A DNA stretch of 21,024 bases from a virus. The notes under the pieces are model-generated. The model saw nothing but the letters and a program-made list of their open reading frames with translations. It did not search any database and had not been told where the DNA came from. Below, one piece after another: positions 1 to 7,739 of the stretch; within the stretch, counting starts at the first letter, position 1; each line of letters begins with the position of its first letter. A program made the position numbers and the translations under genes. Location of the stretch: positions 1-21,024 of IMG/VR virus record IMGVR_UViG_3300031886_000060, one strand, 5' to 3'.

Positions 1-169
1 TAGGTGCATCAGGAAATGCACTTGTCTTTCTACTTTGCCATCCACCAACTGGTCTTAATGATCCATTATGCCATCTGACAAGACTAGCATCTCGCCATCT
101 ATTGGAAGACTCGAAATCTGTTCCGTTTCTATGTATGCCCGGTGGTAATTGTAAAGGTATTAATGCCAT
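1..169 (-). CDS. Phage structural (tail) protein, N-terminal fragment
   Basis: The first 56 codons of a minus-strand gene run off the left edge of the window; its 3' part is missing. The ATG at 167-169 lies 4 bases after the stop of the 542-residue tail gene. The visible N-terminus begins MALIPLQLPPGIHRNGTDFE and continues through NRWRDASLVRWHNG and LRPVGGWQSR. The string PPGxxRNGT...RWRDxxLVRW...LRPVGGW is one I recognise from large structural proteins of marine podophage-like genomes, usually annotated as hypothetical or tail proteins. Position downstream of the adaptor and tail genes fits that. Family membership is from memory; the length and the rest of the protein cannot be seen. Confidence 0.75.
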   Translation of the reverse strand, partial: MALIPLQLPPGIHRNGTDFESSNRWRDASLVRWHNGSLRPVGGWQSRKTSAFPDAP

Positions 170-173
170 AATG

Positions 174-1802
174 TTATGCCGCTATCTGTGTCCATGTTAC
201 TGAATCGTTAGTAATAATTTCCCATTTCTCTCTACCTATTGTAATTGTTACTGAAGTTGAGCTTACTATACCACCAGTTCTAAATGTCGCAAATCCTGAT
301 GCTAAAAATGAAGCCTCTGCTTCTAACACAATACTGCCTTGGAAAATTTGTTCTGAGTCTGATGTTACTACTGCCTCTGCCAAATTTGATGGAGTATTTG
401 CTGTTCCACCCATTGCTGAATGACTACCACAATAGTAATAAAGAGTTGGAGCATCAGCAGGAACTACAAACGTGCTTTGTGTTGAACTATTGTGTGTGAC
501 ACCTGTAGTGTATTCAGAACCACTATTATGTGTGCCATCAGAGGTCGTTGAAAACCTAAATGGATGAATTGCAGGATAATTAAAGACGTAAGTGTTGCCT
601 TCAACAAGCACTAGCGTTGGTTGCTGAACTTGTGTTCCTGTCTCTGATATAAAGTATTTGTGGTTTCCTCCCACATCTTGGTGTCCTACTTCATAGGTAA
701 TTGTGTAAGCACCAAGGCTTGTCGTTGATGCGATACCACCTCGTGTAGCAAATCCTAATACAGTTATACTCGCAACTGCTGTTGGCACACCTGATCCAAA
801 CCTTACCCTGTTACAAACTGCGGCTATGGTTGCTGAAGCTGTTAGTGTAGCATCTCCTACCACAACAGTCACAGCACTAGCTGTGTTTGAGGCTATGGCA
901 GTTACTGTTGCACTTCTCTCTCCAACTACCTGACCTGCTGTTGTAATCGTTGCTTCAGGAGTAGCTGTTGCACCACTCGTTCTGACTCTTGTACCATTGC
1001 CAGTTGAATTAACTGTAGTTGCTGATGTACCATCTATTATTACAGAACCTTCAGGTACTCTTCTACCACTTGCTGTTACAGTTGCAACAACAGATACTGT
1101 CGATTGCAGAATGTTCTGTACTCTATTACAAGTAGCTGTGGCACTCGATGTAGCTGTTACAACTGTCTGTAGGTCTGATTGATCATAAACCTGTTCACCA
1201 TAAATACCATGTCCATAAACCATCTTGTCCGATGCTTCAAGGAAGAACTCCTCTGCGGTACAGGTTGTAGCCGAAGCGACCGCAATCGGTATCGTAAAGT
1301 TAAACGTACAAGTTGAATTTGCTGTTATCGTAGCTGTAGAAGTCATAGAGGCACTAGCCAATCCAACAATCTCAGCACTACAAGTAGAAGCACTCGTTAC
1401 TGTTACAGTTGCCTCTGCATTACCTAAGAATCCACCTATAGCGGCGAATCCTGATGCACCTGCTGATAAAGCACCTGAAAGTAGTATCCTTTCACCTGAT
1501 GCTGTTACAGAAGATACAGCAGTTACTACTGTCTGTAAATCACCTTGAGTATATTCGTTCTGTCCATACAAGCCTGAACCATAGGAGAAAACATCTGTTT
1601 CTTCTAGGATTACAACTTCACCACTACAAGTAGCAGATGAAGCTACAGTTCCTGTTATTTGACCTGAACCACGAGCTACTTGCCAATTTACATTGGCAAT
1701 AGTACAGGTGGCTGTGACTGTAGCTGAAGCATTTTGTACTTCACCCACACTCGAACCATAGGTTCTTACACCATAGACCGATTCGCTATATTCAAAAGCC
1801 AT
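174..1802 (-). CDS. Ser/Thr/Ala/Val-rich tail protein with a cupredoxin-like C-terminal domain
   Basis: This 542-residue protein is dominated by alternating S/T/A/V strings typical of beta-rich tail fibre or adhesin segments. Two long copies of a module, YGxGxYG...Y....DLQTVVTA.SS.TA, lie at about residues 70-105 and 192-227, and a degenerate third YG motif sits at the N-terminus. Residues about 380-470 look like a plastocyanin/cupredoxin fold: IHPFRFSTTSDG with His413, a Tyr-Thr-rich middle, then LYYYCGSHSAMGG with Cys458, His461 and Met464. The Cys-x2-His-x2-Met spacing equals the type 1 copper loop of amicyanin. Whether copper is bound is inference; the fold may serve only as a binding or trimerisation module. 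There is no signal peptide, as expected for a virion protein. The gene follows the 127-residue tail gene by 13 bases without a strong Shine-Dalgarno sequence, suggesting coupled translation. Confidence 0.8.
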   Translation of the reverse strand: MAFEYSESVYGVRTYGSSVGEVQNASATVTATCTIANVNWQVARGSGQITGTVASSATCSGEVVILEETDVFSYGSGLYGQNEYTQGDLQTVVTAVSSVTASGERILLSGALSAGASGFAAIGGFLGNAEATVTVTSASTCSAEIVGLASASMTSTATITANSTCTFNFTIPIAVASATTCTAEEFFLEASDKMVYGHGIYGEQVYDQSDLQTVVTATSSATATCNRVQNILQSTVSVVATVTASGRRVPEGSVIIDGTSATTVNSTGNGTRVRTSGATATPEATITTAGQVVGERSATVTAIASNTASAVTVVVGDATLTASATIAAVCNRVRFGSGVPTAVASITVLGFATRGGIASTTSLGAYTITYEVGHQDVGGNHKYFISETGTQVQQPTLVLVEGNTYVFNYPAIHPFRFSTTSDGTHNSGSEYTTGVTHNSSTQSTFVVPADAPTLYYYCGSHSAMGGTANTPSNLAEAVVTSDSEQIFQGSIVLEAEASFLASGFATFRTGGIVSSTSVTITIGREKWEIITNDSVTWTQIAA

Positions 1803-1815
1803 TTACAGGCTCGTT

Positions 1816-2199
1816 TTAGTTAAGCGTTATATCTAGATCACCCGATGGAACACGAAATACGTCACCAGTAGCAATAGCTTTACTTGACGATAAAGTCGCA
1901 TAAGCCATTAAGTTGCCTGATGTAGATGCATCATATACACCAACATGAGTAACTGTACCCCACGATCCTGTAGCTGTAGGAAATTCTACTGCCGCATTGT
2001 TTGAAGTTGTGTTACCTGAAGTTGTAAATGCAACTGATTGTCTAGCATATGCAGAACCTGATAACTCAGTTACTGAACCTGCTTCACCATCAGAGATTGC
2101 TGTAAACAACGCTAAGTATTTAGTAGAAGGAGCTGTGTAAGCCGCCCCTGCAAATACATGGTCTAATATTTCTGTTTCTAAAAAGTTTGTAAAACTCAT
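1816..2199 (-). CDS. Small tail/fibre-like structural protein (Gp80-like)
   Basis: A 127-residue protein beginning MSFTNFLETEILDHVFAGAA and then TAPSTKYLALFTA. This opening, followed by a beta-rich Ser/Thr/Gly region (ARQSVAFTTSG, VTHVGVYDASTSG, LMAYATLSSSKAIATGD), matches a widespread family of small phage structural proteins annotated as Gp80-like or tail fibre proteins; the family name is from memory. It overlaps the adaptor gene by ATGA and precedes the large tail protein, so it probably belongs to the tail or neck module. No catalytic motif is seen and the exact position in the particle is unknown. Confidence 0.7.
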   Translation of the reverse strand: MSFTNFLETEILDHVFAGAAYTAPSTKYLALFTAISDGEAGSVTELSGSAYARQSVAFTTSGNTTSNNAAVEFPTATGSWGTVTHVGVYDASTSGNLMAYATLSSSKAIATGDVFRVPSGDLDITLN

Positions 2200-2822
2200 A
2201 CTAATCCTCTCACTTTAAGTTTCAACCCTGAACCACTATAACGAGCCAGTTCAGAGGCTTCATTTAATCTAGCTACTGCGGCAGAATACATCTGTGCCCA
2301 AATAGCTACCCTCTGATCTTCTGCTAGATAAGGTGCTGAATGTAATAACGATCCATAAAGATATACATCAGGCGAATCTAAAAGAAGCCAGTTATCTGAG
2401 TTGCTACTTAAAGACGGAATCTTCTGATAGTAGAGCAACTCAAAGTCTGTGTCTTCTGACGGAGTTGGGTACAATTGAAATTGTCCATCTGCGTGTGTGT
2501 AATAAATTGGTGTTCCACTTACATCTTCAGCACTAGCTCGTTTGTCTGCCATTGCATCTCTTGATATAAGATTAACTACTGTTGTTCCTGTAGCAGTTAG
2601 GTGTAATCTAATTGTTTCTACCCAATCAGCAGGATATTGCATATACTCATCTGCAACTGATTGCTGTCCACTTGAACGAGCTTCCATATTCCAATGTCGT
2701 ACATCTCTGTTGATCTGTGCTTCAGCCAGGGTTATGAAATCAGGTATGACTGCTGTCAGATCATCTCTGTTGAGGAAGTCAGCGATACTTGCTTTTAATG
2801 CTGTATATGTATTGAGTGCCAT
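2196..2822 (-). CDS. Head-tail adaptor protein (SU10 adaptor-like)
   Basis: A 208-residue protein starting MALNTYTALKASIADFLNRD, then VIPDFITLAEAQINRDVR. The arrangement 'short helix, LxRDDL, IPxFIxLAExxInRdlR' is typical of podophage and siphophage head-completion/adaptor proteins of the SU10 gp9 type, which form the ring under the portal. The middle region is beta-rich (IYYTHADGQFQLYPTPSED, FELLYYQKIP) and the C-terminus is helical with PDVYLYGSLLHSAPYL, also a familiar family signature. It overlaps its downstream neighbour by four bases and sits one base after the 222-residue gene. Assignment rests on recognised sequence pattern and location; no portal gene lies next to it in this window. 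Confidence 0.75.
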   Translation of the reverse strand: MALNTYTALKASIADFLNRDDLTAVIPDFITLAEAQINRDVRHWNMEARSSGQQSVADEYMQYPADWVETIRLHLTATGTTVVNLISRDAMADKRASAEDVSGTPIYYTHADGQFQLYPTPSEDTDFELLYYQKIPSLSSNSDNWLLLDSPDVYLYGSLLHSAPYLAEDQRVAIWAQMYSAAVARLNEASELARYSGSGLKLKVRGLV

Positions 2823-2823
2823 A

Positions 2824-3492
2824 TTAAAATCCTAGGTTGCTTTGTGCTTCTAACTCATAAGGTGATATTCTACCTTGCAAATATTGTATCTTAAAGTTTT
2901 CAACTTGAGCATCATTGTATCCCCTTGTAGCACTTATGATCTCTGATTGTTCAGCAGGAGTCAATGCACCTAAAGCCTGTGCAAACATTGTGTCTACATT
3001 GGATACTTGATTCATTCCTTCTCTTTCAGTAAATTGACCACCACCCTGTTCTTTTAAAAATCTCATGTATTCTTGTTGAGATGTGCTTAAATTTGGAGAA
3101 CTATCAGGTAAACCTAGTAATTTATTCCCTTCTCTTTCAGTAAATGCACCACCAAATGTTTCTTTTAAGTCTCTCATTGTAGTACCCGAATCAGGAACAT
3201 ATCCTTTCATGGTATTCAATGCACCTGTAGTCGCATTGTTATATGCTGTTGTATTTGCTAGAGGATCAATGTATTGCATCTGACCTGCTGTGTAGTTGTC
3301 ACCTGCTTTCATTTTGCTTTTATCAATAAATGATTGGTAACCACCATCTCCACCTTTATCTTTGTAATAATCGTACTCTGCTTTTGATGTGGTTGCTCCC
3401 ATTACACCTTGCTCTTCCTTTGAGACACCTTTGCCTCGTTCCTTAAAGAGTTTTTGTAGTAAGTCCATGATACCAAAATTACCCTCTGCCAT
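2824..3492 (-). CDS. Unknown structural-region protein with an internal 20-residue duplication
   Basis: I do not recognise this 222-residue protein. It is hydrophilic, rich in Gly, Lys, Glu and Gln, with no signal peptide or membrane segment. A segment is duplicated: MRDLKETFGGAFTEREGNK at residues 106-124 and MRFLKEQGGGQFTEREGMN at 143-161, matched by a DNA-level direct repeat. A strong GGGAGAG Shine-Dalgarno precedes the ATG, so it starts independently of the metallopeptidase gene 33 bases upstream. Its place between ejected-protein candidates and the adaptor suggests a scaffold, neck or minor virion role, but nothing in the sequence proves this. Confidence 0.65.
   Translation of the reverse strand: MAEGNFGIMDLLQKLFKERGKGVSKEEQGVMGATTSKAEYDYYKDKGGDGGYQSFIDKSKMKAGDNYTAGQMQYIDPLANTTAYNNATTGALNTMKGYVPDSGTTMRDLKETFGGAFTEREGNKLLGLPDSSPNLSTSQQEYMRFLKEQGGGQFTEREGMNQVSNVDTMFAQALGALTPAEQSEIISATRGYNDAQVENFKIQYLQGRISPYELEAQSNLGF
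3013..3154. repeat. Two-copy direct repeat encoding the FTEREG segment
   Basis: Two near-identical stretches at about 3013-3044 and 3124-3154 share ATTCC(C)TTCTCTTTCAG followed by TAAAT and CACCACC, and both are followed by TCTTTTAA and then a CTCAT. On the minus strand they encode GGxFTEREG preceded by MRxLKE. This is an in-gene duplication within the 222-residue protein, not a mobile element. Confidence 0.75.
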
Positions 3493-3525
3493 CTTATCTC
3501 TCCCTTGTTTTTCCGATAGTATATT

Positions 3526-4557
3526 CTATTTTTGCCTTCGTGTTTGACTGAATACATTTGCTAATGCACCCATAACATCCCTTCTTTGATCCTTTATTTG
3601 CTGACTATGACCTTCATCAACCCATTGATCATCCATAAATACTCCTAAAGCTCTAGCAATATTTTCTTGTATATCTTCCAAAAATGGATACTGTGGATTC
3701 TTCTTGTACTCTCCCATTAGAGCTGTCGTATAGAGCTTACCTAGAATTTCTCTTGGATTGTTTCTACCTTCGTGATGTGATACATTAACTTGATCTTCCA
3801 TATCCAAGTGAGCAGTTCTAGGATCACGCATCCATAACTCCATCAAATTCTCTTGTGTCATAGCATGAGGCTTCCTATTGATCATAGACTCTACCACATC
3901 ACTCAAAAAGAAATTGCCATCGCCTAAATTCCAATCTAGATAATGACCATACTCGTGTCCAGTAACATTTGAAAAAGGGATTAGAGTATTTCCCTGATGA
4001 CTAATAGCATCTCTTGACATTTCTGCACCATCCCTAGTTATAGCCAAATGATTTTCATTAGGATTGTATTTACCCCATGCTCTTAATAAACCACGTTGGT
4101 TTAAATCCCAGTTCATACCAGTATTCCTTTCTAGCCATTCTCGTTCATACTTATCTCTTGGTTCACTCTCTATATGTGGATTCTTTGCTACATTAACCAT
4201 AAAATTTTTACCATAAGGGATATCTCTATCAGCAGATGATGAAAGTTGAACATCCCAAGGGAATAGATTCTTTCGATCTACCTTCAATCCAAACTTCTCG
4301 AAGGTCTTTAATGTTCTATCACCAAACTCATTCCATATAGGATGGCTACCATGAACCATGTCAACTGTTGCACCAAAGGTTGATGGTGTGTACTGATCAT
4401 AATAATGTGGAGACTCTCGTTGAGGTATATCCATTACTCCTGCTCTTTGTTGGTACACTTCTTTAAGTTTATTTATCTCTGCTTGATTGGGTTTAGTGTT
4501 AGATGCTGAACCTAACAAACCACCAAGACCTTCGTATGCTTCTTTTAGTAGACTCAT
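3526..4557 (-). CDS. HExxH zinc metallopeptidase-like protein
   Basis: This 343-residue protein carries HEYGH at residues 201-205, preceded by hydrophobic SNVTG and followed by YLDWNLGD, the usual form of a zincin active-site helix with two zinc-binding histidines and a catalytic glutamate. The third ligand is not certain; glutamate or histidine candidates lie in the following 100 residues (VSHHEGRNNPREILGK, EDIQENIARALG). The gene overlaps the 1061-residue polyvalent protein gene by ATGA. Stand-alone or fused zincin metallopeptidases are known among polyvalent-protein domains (MPTase-PolyVal class), so it may be an effector ejected with the DNA or a prohead/virion maturation protease. No signal peptide is present. 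The enzyme class is well supported by the motif; substrate and stage are inference. Confidence 0.7.
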   Translation of the reverse strand: MSLLKEAYEGLGGLLGSASNTKPNQAEINKLKEVYQQRAGVMDIPQRESPHYYDQYTPSTFGATVDMVHGSHPIWNEFGDRTLKTFEKFGLKVDRKNLFPWDVQLSSSADRDIPYGKNFMVNVAKNPHIESEPRDKYEREWLERNTGMNWDLNQRGLLRAWGKYNPNENHLAITRDGAEMSRDAISHQGNTLIPFSNVTGHEYGHYLDWNLGDGNFFLSDVVESMINRKPHAMTQENLMELWMRDPRTAHLDMEDQVNVSHHEGRNNPREILGKLYTTALMGEYKKNPQYPFLEDIQENIARALGVFMDDQWVDEGHSQQIKDQRRDVMGALANVFSQTRRQK

Positions 4558-7500
4558 GCTAGTAACCCTTGTTCTATTATGTCTGTTTTGAGTAACCCGG
4601 AGTCTATTTTATTTGCTTCACCATATTGTGGCAATGGTATTACTTTGCTGTCTTCGGGTAAATTAGGTAATGCTTTCCTCATATTTTCTATCATTTCAGG
4701 AGTAATTTCGATGACATAATTTACCTCACCATCTATTTCCATTTCTTTGAGTTTACCACCTTTATACTTTTCTAATAGTTTACGAGCTGCATTAGGCAGT
4801 TGCTTGTCATATATATTTTTATATAGTTCTTGGTATCTAATATTGCCTTTTTCGTTTAACTCTCTACTTCTATTCCATTTATCTAAAATTTGCGAACTAC
4901 TAGACCAACTAACAAACTTTAATCCTTTTGCATGTGCCTTTTGTATTGCATCTTGTAACCCAGTTGTAATGTAAATGTCTTTATGTTTTAAAGGAGTACG
5001 ATCCATTACATCGTGATCTTCCCATCCCTCTCTTTTCCTGTCTGTAACATCTTGTTGATTAACTACATAGTCCTCTACATCACTAAACATACGAGTTTCG
5101 GAATATTTATGTATGTCAAAGTTAGCACTATCAGGATTGTATTCATTGTTTTCCCAATCTGCATTTATATCACTAATCACTCTCTTAGTTTGTAAATCAA
5201 AATCCTCAAATGCTTTTTTGAACTCTGGACTATTCATAGTAGCAGTAGAAAGACCTTGTTGGGCGCCTGGAATGTTATGAGATGTAAATTGATTCCATAT
5301 ACCTTTGTGAGACGTTTTTTTAACACTTGCTATAAATGCTGCTTTAAACATATAGTTAGGAACATCTTGCAAGGCTGCCCTTGCTGTATCTAAATGCGTT
5401 TTGTCATCAGGATAAAGATCATACTCATCCATAGTATCTTCAAACACACTTATTGCTGTACGATAAGAATGTAAATCTTTATCGTATACTCTTAATTTAT
5501 CACCTATATCATCGTATTCAGTTTGAGTGAAACCAAATTGTCTTCCATCTTGTATCCAATCAGACTGCATCTCTTCAATAAAATAAATAGGAGTATCTGT
5601 TTGAATCATATCCAGATAAGTTGAAGGATTTTCAGTAATAGATGAACCATCTTTATGGTAATCACCCCTAGGTCTTATTGTTTTACGATAACTGATTAAG
5701 GTATTTGGGTTAGTGGTTCCATAATGACCTTCTGTGTATTTAGATTCACCACTCCTAGGTACAAGACTGATTAATTCTTCGGAATATGTATTTTCATATT
5801 GCTTTGCAACAGAACCAAGATAACCATGATACTGGGATTGGCCATGACCTCGTTCATCACCTACAGACCTTACTGCTTCTAGGAAACCTCTTTCTTGTGC
5901 ATCAGTATTAAGCATTGCCTGTGCTCTTGGTAAATCTACGCTATCTGCAATTAAGTTCATTTCAGGATCGTAAACAAAATACCCATTATCATTATTTCCA
6001 GCAACTAAATACTCAACTGATTCCTCAGGACCGTCATATCCTTCGTGAGTATCAACTGTTATTCTTTGTTCAAAGGTTGGATTTTGTAAATAGTCCTTTT
6101 CTGCTATTGTATAAAGTGCATCCTGAAAATCAAGTACCTCATCCACATTTTTGTCATTTTGCCCCCATTGAGCTTGATTTGAACCTCTTGCCATCATATC
6201 CGGGCCTCCATGATGCAAGTCTTTAGCTAGAAGTTGATCCCATTGTTCTATACCTGAATTGTTTAGTTCTTGTAGTGCTGTTAAGGATGTCTTGTTCTCT
6301 TGAAGTAATTGACCAATAGCTGGTTGGTTTTCTCTAGCGGCTTTGTTTAACGCTTCCATTGATTGGAAGTTTATATGTGCTTCTAAACCATGTGTCAATG
6401 GATATTTTTCTGGCTTATCTTCATGCATTTGAAAGAAAACTCTTGCCATTTTATCATCATCTCTTGATGCATCAGCTTGTCTAACTGTAAATGAATAATA
6501 CTCATTATCTTGAACATAGTTAAATGGGTAATGCTCTCTATACTCCGTATCTCTTGCACGAAGACTACGATCTATATGACTTATTTCTGTGTCTGCATGT
6601 ACTTCAAATGAACCTCTCATATCTGCCATTAAGTTTTCGCTGATTTCTTGAACTACTTCAGGGTTTTCCACTACACTCAATGTGCCATCAGGAGTTTCAA
6701 TCTCACCAATCTGATAACGCTCATTAACTCCTCTCTCCACAGCAGGGGTTGGCCCGTATTCTTCCCACGTTTCGTAAGGATCGTGAACAAATGCCATATT
6801 TGGCGTGTAATTTAGTGTATTCACACCTGTATTAGTTGGTGACAACAAAGATGTAGAAAGTAGACTTGTTCGGTTAAGACTTATGTGATCTAACAAACCT
6901 TGTTGAGTTACTGATTGACCATCTAAGTTCTTCACATAATCATCAATGTTTAAATCTTTTATTTCAGCAGCTAATATGCCTCTTCCTTGTAAGTAAGGCA
7001 CAACTTGATTGGCAGCCATTGAGGGTTGTTTCATATCCATAACTGTCTTTTCAGCTTTAGAGTATGTACCTGCTGCATCAAAGAAAGGATTATCACCCAC
7101 ATCCTTTATTGATAGACCAACAGGGAGCGCTCCAAGAGTTCTTACTTGATCCGTTATTGCGGCTAATCTTTCTGCACTTAAATAATTCTCTAGTTTTCTT
7201 GCTCCCCATACACCACCGAATACCATAGCGACAACATCAGCTGGATGTTCAAGTGCCGCCTTTCTTACTGCGCCAGGAGTGCTAAAGAATTGTTGAGCAG
7301 AGTCCAGCACGAATGTTGCCATCTCTTCATTCGTAGTGTTGTCGATGTTTGGAAATAAACCTGCCTTTGTTGCCAGGCCCGATCCTAAACCGAATATTGC
7401 TTTACCTGTTTTGATAGGATTCATCGCAATATCAATGCCACCTTCAGCTATTTCAAACAAATTTGATGGTAAGTTCTTTCCAAATACTTTAGCATCTTGT

Positions 7501-7739
7501 ACAGTATTAGCAACTATATTGTCTAACAGACTCAGACCTGTTACTGGTTCATTGGGATGTTTGTTGATTACTGGAGGAGCTTCAATCTTGTCTTGATAAA
7601 GACCAATACTCTTGCCAAACTCGAATGGTTTGTCTACTAACAAGCCTGTAACTTTGTCTTGTCTCTCCTGTTCTGTACCTAAGAAACCTGTAACCTGATT
7701 CCCTACTACATCCCATACACTACCAAGAAAACTACTCAT
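4554..7739 (-). CDS. Large polyvalent protein (putative ejected virion protein)
   Basis: A 1061-residue multidomain protein. The N-terminal ~190 residues contain weakly hydrophobic Gly/Ala-rich helices (GKAIFGLGSGLATKAGLF, ADVVAMVFGGVWGARKL) of the type seen in internal virion proteins. Residues 253-290 (GILAAEIKDLNIDDYV...VTQQGLLDHI) resemble the 'vtk.Evldfl' segment of phage polyvalent proteins. Residues 719-736 read YFIEEMQSDWIQDGRQFGF, the signature usually seen as IEEiQSDWHQ.GR..GY. Residues 921-1016 follow the same family pattern: GLQDAIQKAHAKGLKFVSW, then YDKQLPNAARKLLEKYKG, then IEITPEM. Polyvalent proteins (Iyer and colleagues) are packaged in virions or conjugative particles and delivered with DNA to modify or protect in the new host. 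Here the gene follows TerL directly and overlaps it by ATGA. Individual enzymatic activities cannot be assigned by eye. Confidence 0.75.
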   Translation of the reverse strand: MSSFLGSVWDVVGNQVTGFLGTEQERQDKVTGLLVDKPFEFGKSIGLYQDKIEAPPVINKHPNEPVTGLSLLDNIVANTVQDAKVFGKNLPSNLFEIAEGGIDIAMNPIKTGKAIFGLGSGLATKAGLFPNIDNTTNEEMATFVLDSAQQFFSTPGAVRKAALEHPADVVAMVFGGVWGARKLENYLSAERLAAITDQVRTLGALPVGLSIKDVGDNPFFDAAGTYSKAEKTVMDMKQPSMAANQVVPYLQGRGILAAEIKDLNIDDYVKNLDGQSVTQQGLLDHISLNRTSLLSTSLLSPTNTGVNTLNYTPNMAFVHDPYETWEEYGPTPAVERGVNERYQIGEIETPDGTLSVVENPEVVQEISENLMADMRGSFEVHADTEISHIDRSLRARDTEYREHYPFNYVQDNEYYSFTVRQADASRDDDKMARVFFQMHEDKPEKYPLTHGLEAHINFQSMEALNKAARENQPAIGQLLQENKTSLTALQELNNSGIEQWDQLLAKDLHHGGPDMMARGSNQAQWGQNDKNVDEVLDFQDALYTIAEKDYLQNPTFEQRITVDTHEGYDGPEESVEYLVAGNNDNGYFVYDPEMNLIADSVDLPRAQAMLNTDAQERGFLEAVRSVGDERGHGQSQYHGYLGSVAKQYENTYSEELISLVPRSGESKYTEGHYGTTNPNTLISYRKTIRPRGDYHKDGSSITENPSTYLDMIQTDTPIYFIEEMQSDWIQDGRQFGFTQTEYDDIGDKLRVYDKDLHSYRTAISVFEDTMDEYDLYPDDKTHLDTARAALQDVPNYMFKAAFIASVKKTSHKGIWNQFTSHNIPGAQQGLSTATMNSPEFKKAFEDFDLQTKRVISDINADWENNEYNPDSANFDIHKYSETRMFSDVEDYVVNQQDVTDRKREGWEDHDVMDRTPLKHKDIYITTGLQDAIQKAHAKGLKFVSWSSSSQILDKWNRSRELNEKGNIRYQELYKNIYDKQLPNAARKLLEKYKGGKLKEMEIDGEVNYVIEITPEMIENMRKALPNLPEDSKVIPLPQYGEANKIDSGLLKTDIIEQGLLA

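Noticed and set aside
225-1548. Long plus-strand frames opposite the tail protein gene
   Set aside because: They mirror the Ser/Thr/Ala-rich repeats of the minus-strand gene, have no Shine-Dalgarno and oppose the operon direction.
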